In this document: positions 1 to 7,778 of the stretch, one piece after another | How positions within the stretch are numbered: the first letter of the stretch is position 1 | How the letters are laid out: each line of letters opens with the position of its first letter | Source of the DNA: Cephalothrix spiralis | Taxonomy: Eukaryota; Nemertea; Palaeonemertea; Archinemertea; Cephalotrichidae | Length of the DNA: 10,377 nt | NCBI GenBank assembly: GCA_032353305.1 | Contig: JAUCNG010275517.1 | Location: 2,013-12,389 of the forward strand | Direction of reading: 5' to 3' | The notes under the pieces: generated by a model | Told to the model about the DNA's origin: nothing | The model's input: the letters and a program-made list of their open reading frames with translations, nothing else | Databases searched by the model: none | Position numbers and translations under genes: made by a program

Positions 1-378
1 AGATAATTTTTGAAAAAACATGTGAAAAGGGTTGATTATCAAATTATTTATAAAATCCTGCGAAAGAAATCTCAAAAAGTTTTCAAAAGTAGCAGCAGGA
101 AGCGGGTCCAAGATTAATTGGGAAAAAAGCAGCGCTAGTTAAAAAGGGGTTACCACAATTTGTTGTCGAAAAGATAAAAGAAAAAATATGCGGTTACTGC
201 AGGTACCCGGCAACAGAGATAATTTTTGAAAAAACATGTGAAAAGGGTTGATTATCAAATTATTTATAAAATCCTGCGAAAGAAATCTCAAAATTTTTTC
301 AAAAGTAGCAGCAGGAAGCGGGGTCCAAGATTATTGGGAAAAATAGCCAGGCTAGTTAAAAAAGTGGTTACCAAAAAC
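1..378. repeat. Imperfect tandem duplication, 216-base offset
   Basis: Bases 1 to about 163 recur from 217 to about 378. The first 75 or so bases are identical. After that the copies differ by single-base substitutions and one-base gains or losses in homopolymers, for example GCGGG against GCGGGG and ATTAATTGGG against ATTATTGGG. They part company just after GGTTACCA. The bases between the copies (about 164-216) occur once. The first copy begins at the window edge, so more copies may lie upstream. The differences could be real divergence or uncorrected long-read errors. Confidence 0.85.
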
Positions 379-408
379 ACTGCCTTAAAATTAATGACTA
401 AAACCTGA
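93..408 (+). pseudogene. Coding-like basic segment in the duplication, frame broken
   Basis: In the second copy a frame open from 223 to a TGA at 406-408 encodes a strongly basic peptide containing RKRGPRLLGKIARLVKKVV. In the first copy the equivalent peptide starts in one frame, loses a base near 105, and continues in another frame (93-248) as GPRLIGKKAALVKKG, then KIKEKICGYCRYP, ending at TGA 249-251. The CxxC and a later Cys could be part of a zinc-binding N-terminus of the DUF6589 gene downstream, but no convincing splice donor links it to the exon at 458. It may be a decayed or mis-assembled upstream exon, or not coding at all. I do not recognise it. Confidence 0.25.
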
Positions 409-457
409 AAAAATTTACCTATCTGTAATTTTAATTCCCTATATTTCACAATTGCAG

Positions 458-652
458 ATGAAAGGTGACACAATTCCGATTTCAGAAGGAGTATCAACAG
501 GCGAGATGATTTGTCATGCACAAGGTAATTCCTCAGAAGATGACTTTGCTAAACCAATTTCAAGTACACGTACTCCTATTTCAAGTCCACGTCCTCCTAT
601 GCCAACTTTAACAGAAGAAGAAGAAACCCCCCTGGACCATAAAGATATATCT
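458..652 (+). CDS. DUF6589 gene, exon a (N-terminal linker)
   Basis: This exon encodes 65 residues starting MKGDTIPISEG, rich in Ser, Thr, Pro and Glu (for example SSTRTPISSPRPP), so it is probably a flexible linker. The donor is a strong TCT|GTAAGT at 652/653, phase 0. The 5' limit is uncertain. A pyrimidine-rich tract ending in TTGCAG at 455-457 looks like a splice acceptor, which would make this an internal exon; otherwise ATG 458 is the start. No domain is recognisable. Confidence 0.65.
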
Positions 653-3600
653 GTAAGTTCTAAAACTTATTTCATTCCATTTTGCTTTCAAAAACTTGTT
701 TTTTTCCACAAAAATAATTTCTATGTCAAAGTCTTTCAAGACAAATAAATCCTCAAGGGCATTTTTCTCTAAATTTAACAAAAAATTTTAAATTCTCTGA
801 TTTGGGCCCGAAAAATAGCTGATTTCCGTGCTATTCAGGTGAGTAGTCTCCCAGATATTTGAATATTTAGGGAATGAATGAAACGAAACATTCATTTATT
901 TTAAAAGATTAAAGGCCTTGTGTTGCACTGACACCATTTTGGAATAATGTGTAGGGCCTACAGTGAAAAATAAGCATTTTCTCATAAAGTAAAATAGTTA
1001 TGGAAACAAAACTAATGATCACTATTAGTAGATTCTAGCAATAAGCTCTTGATTCTAGTATATTAAGTTATTAAAATATTAATCGATTTTTTGGCAAATC
1101 TTTTTTATTGATGAAATGAGAACTTTGTCATTAATTATTGTAAATTCTGTTTCTTCTAGGTGAATATTATAGAGAATAATAGAAAAAGGAGTCGCAATTT
1201 CAAGATAGAGGACACGTATGTGAAAGGTGCTATAGAACAATTATGTTATGGTAATGTTTACAAATGCTTCAAAAAGCTAGCCGAAAACGAAATTTATAAA
1301 GAAGATCTAATTAAATTTGTAACAAATGACATTTTGAAGCATGAACTTGACTCAATATGCTCTGGGACTAATCAGTCAATATTAAGGTCAAATGATATTA
1401 CGTTGGTATCTGCTGAAGGGGTTAATAAAGAACTCATGGAGAAAACTCCACAATTTCATAACATTCTTAAGTCATGTACCAGAGCTAATACAGCATACAC
1501 TTCAGGACTAATGAAAGTTGTATCTCCAGCAACAACAATTCTTAAAGCCAGAAATAAGAAAATGTCAAGCTGGCAAAAGCGAACCGGAATAGGTCTTCAA
1601 CATGCAGGATGTAGCCAATTGGTAAGAATTATTTTTCTTGTTCTTTGCAGTCGAATAATGTCTTGAAATAATTAATAATTTAAAGAATATATGGCAAAAT
1701 TCTTTGATTTATTTGATAAATGTTTGATTAATTAATTAAAATATTTAAGCAAAACTATCTATAATCATGTAATTGGCTATTTTTTTCAGCACTAATTGCA
1801 TGCACAATCAAAGGATAAAAAAATTGGTAAATGTTTGATTTTGAAATGTAATGTACCATGTTATGCACAATGCAGTAAATGCACCCTATTTATTTACACT
1901 GTACAATGCTTTCTGTCGTTCTATGTTTGAAAAGGATTTTAATACCACTGACCTTTCTATCAAGCTTTAATCCAATTATACTGGGCCTTTTGGCAGGTTG
2001 ATGATGCACTATATATAGCTTTGCCTTTCCATGCCATGTTTTAAACTAATCATTGACAAAATTGCCTTTCAAGAAAAACACATATGATGACCTGCCCTGT
2101 TTTAATGTTATATTTTGCTTACACCTATCATGTTGAATGAGATAAACACAATTTTCCGTTTTGAACCAGATAGATATATAAATCCTTCAATTCAGGCCTA
2201 ATGAAACTCGGTCACAACAGGGGAAAATATGAAATTTAGTATTTGAAATTTAGTATTTATAATTTCTTTCTCTCTCGATGGGATTAGTGACTGAGTTTCA
2301 TTAGGCCTGAATTGTAGATTTATATATCTACCTATCATGTTTTTCGAATATCTATGTAAAACTATTATCTAATTTAAAAAAAAAGTAAACACAAAAATGT
2401 ACGAAATAAATCTCTAGAGAGTATCATTTTATAATGATGATGGGAGTCCATGAAAATGAAAATTAATTTTTACGTTTCATTTTAGGGTATCACAAGACTT
2501 GCAAAACAGTATGTATCAGTTGAATCAAAAACATTAAGAGCTTACAAGAAGCAAGTAGCTGAATCATTTAACCAACCTATTCTTGAGCTCCGTAGAGAGA
2601 TTGAAAATGAAGTGAAAAAGGAAAAAATAATACGTGCTTTTGAGAATTCATGTAAGGAAAATGATGTTCAATTAAATGAATTAAAAACATGTATTGATGA
2701 TGATACAGTATGGGACTCAAATGGAGAAGACTCTGTTCTTAAAAAGATTGTATCGAATGTAAAGACTACTGTTGAAAATGGAAAACAATTGTTCTTTGAC
2801 ATAATTATGCTATTCATAAGTAAAACTGAAAAATCGGGATCTGATAAAATTACACAGGATATAATCCGTTCTATTAGGAAAGATTTACATGACTCTAGTA
2901 TCCCTGGGTACCAAATAATCGGAGACAATGTTGACCTTTACCTCCATTCGAGTCATATGTCGTCAAAGAGTCAGAATAAAGACATACACTGGTTTTTTAT
3001 GTATGCTGCTAGAGATGATGTTACTGGGAATCATCTATCTACGAAACCAAGAAACATTGAAGATGTAAAGCCCCAAGATTTTCTTCCATCTGTAAATGAT
3101 GTAGAAGAGACATTAGAAAATTGTGCTGTTCTTTGGAGTAGAGTGCTAGTCGATAGGGTACCTAATTTCAAGTGCTTATCAAAGGCTGTTATTCGAAAGA
3201 TACCTCATCAGTACTTTGCCAAAATGTCAACGAAAAGTGAAACGGTTAGTATAGCTCTACAATTTAAACGAGGGGGAGATCACTTCCGATTTTTTACTGT
3301 GCACCCAAATTAATACAATTCAATATTAAATAAACATTTTTTATCACTGTACACAAAAAATGAGAGTGTCGTCCCCCTCAGATTAAAAACAAACCATCAT
3401 AAATGTATTCGACCATAAACCTTGAATTTAGAAAACCCAGTTATCGAAAACGTAAATAAAATCATGCATTGCATCATAGATGCATGATTATCAGATTATA
3501 TCGGTTTAAATGGATTATTAACCAAATACATGTAGCCTACATGTACATGTCAAGCTTAGGGATACGAGCACATAGGAAATACTTTAAATATTTCATTTAA

Positions 3601-6112
3601 ATATAATTTTAATGAAACGCGAGGCTTACTGTGTGTGTATATGGAATAATCAACATTCTTCCTATCGATCTTAAATGTAGTCAAATTTATTTCAGGTGCC
3701 ACTTGGTCTAATTTTAAAAAATGAAAATATAAATGAAGAAATGATCTCTATCCTGAAGGAGATTCACAAGCTTTATGTTCCAAAACAAACTCTGGTAAAT
3801 CAGGAAAAGGAACCCACAGATAATGTTACGAAGCAAACCCCAGTGAATCAAGATCATATTGAAGAATATATTCCGAATCAAACACCAGTCAGTCAAGAAA
3901 ATGAACATGTTGAAGAAGATATTCCGAATCCAACACCTATGAGTCTAGAAAATGAACCTGTTGAAGAAGATATTCCGAATCAAACGCCAGTCAGTCCAGA
4001 AAATGAACATGTTCAGGAAGAAATCCAAGTCGATCAATATATAGAAGTTTTAGAAACGGTAAGTTAATCACTGTCAGATCATGTAGATTTGATCACCAAA
4101 AATAATTTGTTTAATCATTTTTTATTCGATTTTCAGGCAATAATTGAGATTTTAGGCCTACATTTTAAAATCGAATAGAAACATTATATACCGTGTCGAG
4201 CGAAGCGAGAAATGTTATTTTTGTTTCAGCACTTAATGAAAACTAAAAAGTTGTTTTAATGGAAATATAGAATATTTATTCCAAATAAGAAATGTAACCT
4301 AGATAGATGTGTAACAATCGATGTTTTTAATTCTGACGTGATCTTAGTGACAAAGAAAAATATAAAATTTAAGTTAAGCAGTGAACTAGCCATATTTTTA
4401 AATCACGTGATCTTTTTTCGCAGATATTCTTTGGTGGAGACCAGTTGTCAGAAGAGAGGGCAAGGAATGCTCAAAGAGTAGGAATCGATGGCGATAATGC
4501 TTGGGAGGCATTAGGTGGCTTGGAGCCTATAAATGCTGACTGGCATGCTTTCCGTATTGCTCTTCTGGTAAGTACATATAGTACAGATCTAGTCAAGGTA
4601 TGATGAATCAAAAACGTACAAATTTATTTTTCACTGAGAGGTGTTGATTTGCATGGGGGGCCATACCGGTGTTCCCCGGTACCGGTGTTCCCCCATTTCT
4701 AAAGAGGGTTCTATGTTCCCCCGATGGTTCCCTAACCCTAGAAATGGGGGAACACCGGTACCGGGGAACATTGGACCCGGGGAACATCGGGTAGACCCCG
4801 AGACATGGTATGTCAGATTTTCGAGTTCACTTCCAGTTAGTATGTATAAATCTATAGAAATATTTAGTCAAGCTGCTACAAATAGATCTCTGTAAACGTT
4901 GCATTTGCTTTCCTAAAACTAAATTTTTTTTTAAACTATTTTATATTTTAGAGAGCTGTACAGTTGCTGCGTTCCGATCAGTCGTCTGGTGATAATGGTA
5001 CCATGTTTGCCAATGCCAATGTCACAAACAACTCGAATGCCAAGAAATGTCCAAAAGACTATTACAATAAGGTGAAAGAAGCATTCTATTTATACATGGA
5101 AGCATATATTGTGGCAGCTACAATGCAATATTTGGGCATCGAGAAAATGGATGAATTTAAAGTACCGGATGTAATTGTCAAAGCTGATAAAACGACGAAA
5201 ATGAATTGGCTATTGGACTTAGTAAGGCCAATCGCAAAGAAGATCATTAACATCCCTCAAGCTAATCTAGATATGCCAGAAATTCCACCAAAAATATCAA
5301 CACCCTGTGATGTTTGTGGAAAATCATATGTATACAAAGCTTGCCTTAAAAAACACATGAAGGAAGTACATGGTATCGAAGAAACTCAGGCGACAAATGA
5401 AGCTGTCCTAAAACCGTCAATTAATGAAGACCATATATATAATTACGGCTGTGTGTTTATTACCCTAGGATTACTTCTAAAGAATGCCGATGATGCTATT
5501 CGCTATGGTGATGGCGAAAGGATCGTTCGAATGTGGAAGTTCTTTACCCCATTCTGGAAAATGCACAATAGTCACAAATATGCCCTCGCTGGCTTGCATC
5601 TCCAGGCCCAAATACAAGGGATTCTCTCCGAAAAAGATGCACATAGACTTATTTGGAATAGGACTTACAATTCACGTGAATATAATGGACGTAGAGTGGC
5701 TCGTGACTTTCACATTGAAAATCTTATGAAAACAGTAAAAAATTGCTTAAGACATTTAGGTTCTCATATCAATGAAGACACCGCACTTCTTGAGGGCAAA
5801 TGTGTCGGTATCATTAGGGAATTAGTCTCAAGATTAGATTTAGATATTGGGATTAAAAAATGCGATTATAAATCTTCTACATTTAAAGTAATTAAAAAGC
5901 TCGAAGATGATTTCCATACTGTTTTGAAGGAGATCAAAGACAAGGCGGATATGTTTGCTGAGATTCCTGGCAGAGAATTTGAATCCTTTCCCAAATTTAG
6001 TGGTAACATTTACAATAAATTAAAAGGATCAGATTTAGCCTTATGGGTGAAAGAATGGTCAAAGAAATGGGAAACCGAGCAAAAACTAAAAAGACAGTAC
6101 CATCAAAAATAA
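458..6112 (+). CDS. DUF6589 transposase-like protein with C2H2 finger, six exons
   Basis: Join 458-652, 1160-1621, 2486-3244, 3696-4058, 4424-4567 and 4952-6112: 3084 nt, about 1027 residues, no internal stop. Every junction is GT-AG and phase 0. The ordered motifs fit DUF6589 as I recall it: a K-M-S helical N-terminal part (about 70-240), GDNVD (365-369), VPLGLILKNE (473-482), FGGDQLS (596-602), ADWH (631-634), SSGDNGTMF near 652, DDAIRYGDGER (821-831) and AHRLIWNR (871-878). The biochemical role is not established. The family resembles transposases with an RNase H fold, so DNA binding and cutting in the nucleus is an inference. A C2H2 finger (760-781) and acidic repeats (502-582) are inserts. 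ATG 458 sits directly after an acceptor-like AATTGCAG, so earlier exons may lie upstream. The gene looks intact and may be active or domesticated. Confidence 0.8.
653..1159 (+). other. Intron, no internal feature seen
   Basis: This 507-base phase-0 GT-AG intron lies between exons a and b. It is AT-rich. The 3' end is a good pyrimidine tract (CTGTTTCTTCTAG). A short palindrome, TGTAGGGCCTACA, lies near 951-963. No ORF with family resemblance is seen on either strand. Confidence 0.75.
1160..1621 (+). CDS. DUF6589 gene, exon b (helical N-terminal region)
   Basis: The acceptor is TTCTTCTAG|GTG and the donor is CAATTG|GTAAGA, giving 154 residues in phase 0. The peptide runs VNIIENNRKRS..., with helical basic stretches. 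It ends in ILKARNKKMSSWQKRTGIGL and HAGCSQL. The pattern of a long Leu/Lys helix followed by R-N-x-K-M-S and a final Gly-Cys matches the part that precedes the DUF6589 core in animal homologues as I remember them. The next exon continues it as GITRLAKQYVSVESKTLRAY, a natural join that supports the splice. The frame after 1621 runs into intron sequence. Confidence 0.8.
1622..2485 (+). other. Intron with inverted-repeat element
   Basis: This is the longest intron of the DUF6589 gene at 864 bases, phase 0. Its last third contains the inverted-repeat element at 2171-2330. The rest is AT-rich, with no recognisable gene or RNA. Confidence 0.75.
2171..2330. mobile_element. Small inverted-repeat (MITE-like) element
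   Basis: The left arm (2171-2215) and right arm (2287-2330) are near-perfect reverse complements over about 44 bases, sharing the core TTCAGGCCTAATGAAACTC and the outer TAGATATATAAATC. About 71 bases separate them. An 11-base direct repeat, CCTATCATGTT, occurs at 2124-2134 and again at 2331-2341, abutting the right arm but 36 bases outside the left arm. There is no coding capacity, so it would be a non-autonomous element or fold-back remnant. Confidence 0.7.
2486..3244 (+). CDS. DUF6589 gene, exon c (GDNVD motif)
   Basis: The acceptor TTTTAG|GGT and donor ACG|GTTAGT give 253 residues in phase 0; the frame is open from 2486 well before the first Met. It begins GITRLAKQY, passes a Lys/Glu-rich helical stretch, and reaches PGYQIIGDNVDLYLHSSHMS and then the SQNKDIHWFFMYAARD segment, which is the most recognisable DUF6589 block. 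The Asp of GDN (codon 2924-2926, residue 366) is a candidate first acidic residue of an RNase H-type active site; this is inference. The exon ends HQYFAKMSTKSET, and the next exon resumes VPLGLILKNE, the usual order. Reading on past 3244 enters a transposon-like repeat and stops at 3311-3313, which supports the donor. Confidence 0.85.
3245..3695 (+). other. Intron with MITE copy A and a short hairpin
   Basis: This 451-base phase-0 intron starts GTTAGT and ends TTTATTTCAG. Besides the MITE it holds a perfect 10-bp inverted repeat, AATCATGCAT at 3460-3469 and ATGCATGATT at 3480-3489. A stretch of ACATGTA words follows near 3528-3550. Confidence 0.7.
3268..3381. mobile_element. Small MITE copy A, diverged CGAGGGGGACATCACT ends
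   Basis: The left end reads CGAGGGGGAGATCACTTCC and the reverse complement of the right end reads TGAGGGGGACGACACTCTC. Between them are an AT-rich core with AATATTAAATA and two ACTGT words facing each other. It lies wholly in the intron after exon c, starting 24 bases past the donor. It is related to the better-preserved copy at 7069-7197. Confidence 0.65.
3696..4058 (+). CDS. DUF6589 gene, exon d (acidic repeat insert)
   Basis: The acceptor ATTTCAG|GTG and donor ACG|GTAAGT give 121 residues in phase 0. The first 29 residues (VPLGLILKNENINEEMISIL, then KEIHKLYVP) are ordinary family sequence. The remainder is five Pro/Glu/Gln-rich units, the last three built on a 17-residue theme close to NQTPVSQENEHVEEDIP. 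The array sits where homologues pass directly from the leucine-rich strand to the FGGDQL motif, so it is probably a disordered surface loop. It carries strong negative charge. The final residues, DQYIEVLET, lead into IFFGGDQL in the next exon. Confidence 0.8.
3783..4025 (+). repeat. Coding minisatellite, 51-bp unit
   Basis: Five in-frame units: 3783-3830 (16 codons), 3831-3875 (15 codons), then 3876-3926, 3927-3977 and 3978-4025, the last three on a 17-codon, 51-bp period. The three later units are close to each other in DNA as well as protein, which suggests recent unequal exchange or slippage. The first two are older and shortened. All length changes are multiples of three, so the reading frame has been kept. 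Confidence 0.85.
4059..4423 (+). other. Intron with short inverted repeat
   Basis: This 365-base phase-0 intron starts GTAAGT and ends TTTTTTCGCAG. It has an 11-bp perfect inverted repeat, TATTCGATTTT at 4123-4133 and AAAATCGAATA at 4167-4177. Shortly after comes the phrase CGAGCGAAGCGAG (about 4197-4209). These may be the worn end of a transposon; there is no coding content. Confidence 0.65.
4424..4567 (+). CDS. DUF6589 gene, exon e (FGGDQL / ADWH)
   Basis: This short 48-codon exon, phase 0 at both ends, lies between TTTTTTCGCAG|ATA and CTG|GTAAGT. It encodes IFFGGDQLSEERARNAQR and, later, LEPINADWHAFRIALL. The G-D-Q-L-(S/T)-x-E-R block followed by a D-W-H block is a signature I associate with DUF6589. 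The Asp of GGDQ (codon 4439-4441, residue 599) is a second candidate acidic residue. The exon is too short to be found by length alone; family motifs and both splice sites support it. Confidence 0.85.
4568..4951 (+). other. Intron carrying GC-rich fold-back
   Basis: This 384-base phase-0 intron starts GTAAGT and ends TATATTTTAG. About 140 bases of it (4661-4800) are a GC-rich fold-back, in sharp contrast with the AT-rich flanks. An open frame across it (4641-4895) results from the repeat and resembles no protein. Confidence 0.75.
4661..4800. mobile_element. GC-rich fold-back element
   Basis: A perfect 31-bp inverted repeat links 4670-4700 and 4740-4770 across a 39-base loop. Each arm contains the ten-base palindrome CCGGTACCGG. 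The word TGTTCCCC occurs at 4670, 4686 and 4714, and its complement GGGGAACA at 4747, 4763 and 4779, making three in each orientation. The composition is unlike anything else in the window. It is probably a transposon-derived fold-back that would form a very stable hairpin in DNA or pre-mRNA. Confidence 0.7.
4952..6112 (+). CDS. DUF6589 gene, terminal exon f (C2H2 finger, C-terminal core)
   Basis: The acceptor TATATTTTAG|AGA is followed by 386 codons ending in TAA at 6110-6112. The exon opens RAVQLLRSDQSSGDNGTMF, which continues DWHAFRIALL of the preceding exon. A C2H2 finger follows: Cys760, Cys763, His776 and His781, spaced C-x2-C-x12-H-x4-H. The second half of the core has YGCVFITLGLLLKNADDAIR, GDGERIVRMWKFF, SEKDAHRLIWNR and DFHIENLMK. 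In homologues I recall a Gly-Pro-Gly loop and E-H-L-N after WNR; here the loop reads EYNGRRVARD and the motif is IEN. Glu897 in it is a candidate third acidic residue. The Lys/Glu-rich C-terminus ends KRQYHQK. Confidence 0.88.
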   Translation, partial: RAVQLLRSDQSSGDNGTMFANANVTNNSNAKKCPKDYYNKVKEAFYLYMEAYIVAATMQYLGIEKMDEFKVPDVIVKADKTTKMNWLLDLVRPIAKKIINIPQANLDMPEIPPKISTPCDVCGKSYVYKACLKKHMKEVHGIEETQATNEAVLKPSINEDHIYNYGCVFITLGLLLKNADDAIRYGDGERIVRMWKFFTPFWKMHNSHKYALAGLHLQAQIQGILSEKDAHRLIWNRTYNSREYNGRRVARDFHIENLMKTVKNCLRHLGSHINEDTALLEGKCVGIIRELVSRLDLDIGIKKCDYKSSTFKVIKKLEDDFHTVLKEIKDKADMFAEIPGREFESFPKFSGNIYNKLKGSDLALWVKEWSKKWETEQKLKRQYHQK

Positions 6113-6423
6113 TTTGTGTGGCTATTCTATGAAGTCAGAATTGTCAATGCATTCATTACTTGACAATAGCATTTATTCGGTTAGAATGACTGTATACAAT
6201 TTTTCTTAGCAAATTTACATTTTAAAGGACTAAGTTTCCCAACCCTTCATCCTCTTGGCTATAAGCTACATCTAGTGAAATTTATGTTTTTGTAATTGTA
6301 TTTTAAAGTACATGTATTATGTAATGTAGTAACCGAAATTGTTTTTGAGTGAAATTTCTCACTTGTAACTATAACTTCCAGGGTATATACATATATTTGG
6401 TATAGTTGTACAATTTCTGTATC

Positions 6424-6470
6424 ATTAAAGCGACATTTTTTGATTTTATACCAAGTCATGGCAAAATAAA
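6424..6470 (+). terminator. Possible polyadenylation signals of the DUF6589 gene
   Basis: ATTAAA at 6424-6429 and AATAAA at 6465-6470 are the first good signals downstream of the stop at 6112, implying a 3' untranslated region of about 330-380 bases. Another AATAAA (6656-6661) lies inside the fold-back element. Confidence 0.4.
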
Positions 6471-6478
6471 CAGATTTA

Positions 6479-7004
6479 TAGTAGTGGCCAGATTTTCTAC
6501 GGACCAAGATTAAATTTAATGTCCTCTTATCTCGAGTAGTTTCAGTGGTTCAGAACGATAGAAATGATTAATTGCTTACATCAAATTAAAAAACAACTTC
6601 TTACGAGTATTTTTTTCAAAACTTATATTTGATTTGAATCATACATATATAGTAAAATAAAGAGCTGATTATATTGCACTTTGAATCATTCTATTAACGT
6701 TATGATGAAGAAATCTAATTTCCTTAACAATATTTATCAAACACAAATACAAATGAAATATTTGTCGTAGAAAAATGATTTAAATTGCAATATAATCAGC
6801 TCTTTATTTTACAAATATATAAATTTTGAAATGAATTTTGAATTTCTTACTTGTAAGAAGTTATTTTCTAATTTGATGTCAAAAAATGCTAGAAAGCAAT
6901 TAATCATTTCTATCAGCACCTGTCATTCTGAACGGTCTGAAGCACTCGAGATAAGAGGACATTAAATTTGATCCAGTGGTCCGTAGAAAATCTGGCCACT
7001 ACTA
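6479..7004. mobile_element. 526-bp long-TIR fold-back MITE with TA flanks
   Basis: The two halves are imperfect reverse complements over most of their length. The outer ends match from TAGTAGTGGCCAGATTTTCT inward. The blocks TAATGTCCTCTTATCTCGAG and GAAATGATTAATTGCTT are shared. The inner 27 bases (6652-6678 against 6786-6812) match perfectly. A loop of about 90 bases remains. TA sits just outside both ends (6477-6478 and 7005-7006), consistent with a TA target duplication of the Tc1/mariner type, though the repeat itself also reads TA there. It has no coding capacity. Confidence 0.8.
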
Positions 7005-7068
7005 TAGTTCTTTGTTCCTCTACTTTAAAAATTGTTTTCGACTTGATGCTCTTCTGCTGTCATTTGAT

Positions 7069-7197
7069 CGAGGGGGACATCACTCCCACTTTTGATGTAC
7101 AGTCATAAAATATTAAATACGTATTAAAATTATTAAATCGTTTTAAATACATATTAAAAAATATTTAATATGTTAAATCGAAGTGATGTCCCCCTCG
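7069..7197. mobile_element. Small MITE copy B, perfect 16-bp TIRs
   Basis: CGAGGGGGACATCACT at 7069-7084 is matched perfectly by its reverse complement at 7182-7197. The 97-base core is almost pure A/T, with repeated ATTAAATA-type words. It is the same family as the copy at 3268-3381. No clear target-site duplication was found; CATTT occurs a few bases outside the left end and directly outside the right end. Confidence 0.75.
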
Positions 7198-7672
7198 CAT
7201 TTTATAACCATTCGCTATAACTGAGAACTAATGAAAAAGTCTTGCGTAAATTATAAACATGCCTATGCCTTTATTTATCATCAGATGATATGAGAGAACA
7301 TGATAATCAGAACAGTACATTGTGTCATCTAAAATAGATTAGCCAGATAATTTATTCAATGTATTTTAATGACATATAGCGATAAGTTAAATGATCGTTG
7401 CCTCCCCCTTCTCAACCAATTCGTTTAAAAACAAGTGACCTTATATTAATTAATTTTTTAAGGTTCATGTATTTCTTAAACTTGAGATCTGAGCCATAGG
7501 ATGAAAATCCTATTATAACCAATGGATTTTTTCTTCATATTTTCAAGTTACTAATTCGATTAATTGCAAAAATTTATTTGATATATTTTTAATTAGAAAC
7601 ATTTCAGAGCTTTGGAAGTTATCTTGTTTATTAACGGATATTTTGTGCAAAATCTTATAGAAGAAAAAACTA

Positions 7673-7678
7673 TTTATT
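7673..7678 (-). terminator. Possible polyadenylation signal of the helicase gene
   Basis: TTTATT on the plus strand reads AATAAA on the minus strand, about 100 bases after the helicase stop codon. Another lies at 7627-7632. Confidence 0.45.
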
Positions 7679-7778
7679 CACAGACTTATTTCTCGCGCTA
7701 AGTAAAATCAATATATGAAGACTATGCCCTTTAAAAATATCGAGATACACTGACAGTAAAATAACAGTAACTTACTAA

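Larger units (their letters stand above)
6113..7778. other. Convergent intergenic region
   Basis: These 1.67 kb separate the two stop codons. They contain the 3' untranslated regions of both genes, the 526-bp fold-back element (6479-7004) and MITE copy B (7069-7197). The frame at 6259-6507 on the minus strand straddles the fold-back boundary and resembles nothing. From 7205 to about 7660 I see only AT-rich sequence. Confidence 0.7.

Noticed and set aside
3245-3313. Continuation of exon c to the stop at 3311-3313
   Set aside because: The frame runs into MITE copy A; a good donor at 3245 and the natural join to VPLGLILKNE at 3696 favour splicing. A short alternative isoform cannot be excluded.
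4197-4209. CGAGCGAAGCGAG phrase as a regulatory site
   Set aside because: Such phrases are common in dispersed repeats; there is no second copy or partner here to support a role.
4641-4895. 84-codon plus-strand open frame
   Set aside because: It crosses the GC-rich fold-back inside an intron; its peptide mirrors the repeat, and the flanking exons splice past it in frame.
5484-5729. 81-codon open frame in another plus frame
   Set aside because: It overlaps the last DUF6589 exon, which carries the conserved motifs.
6259-6507. 82-codon minus-strand open frame
   Set aside because: It straddles the 3' untranslated region and the edge of the fold-back element, with no recognisable motif.
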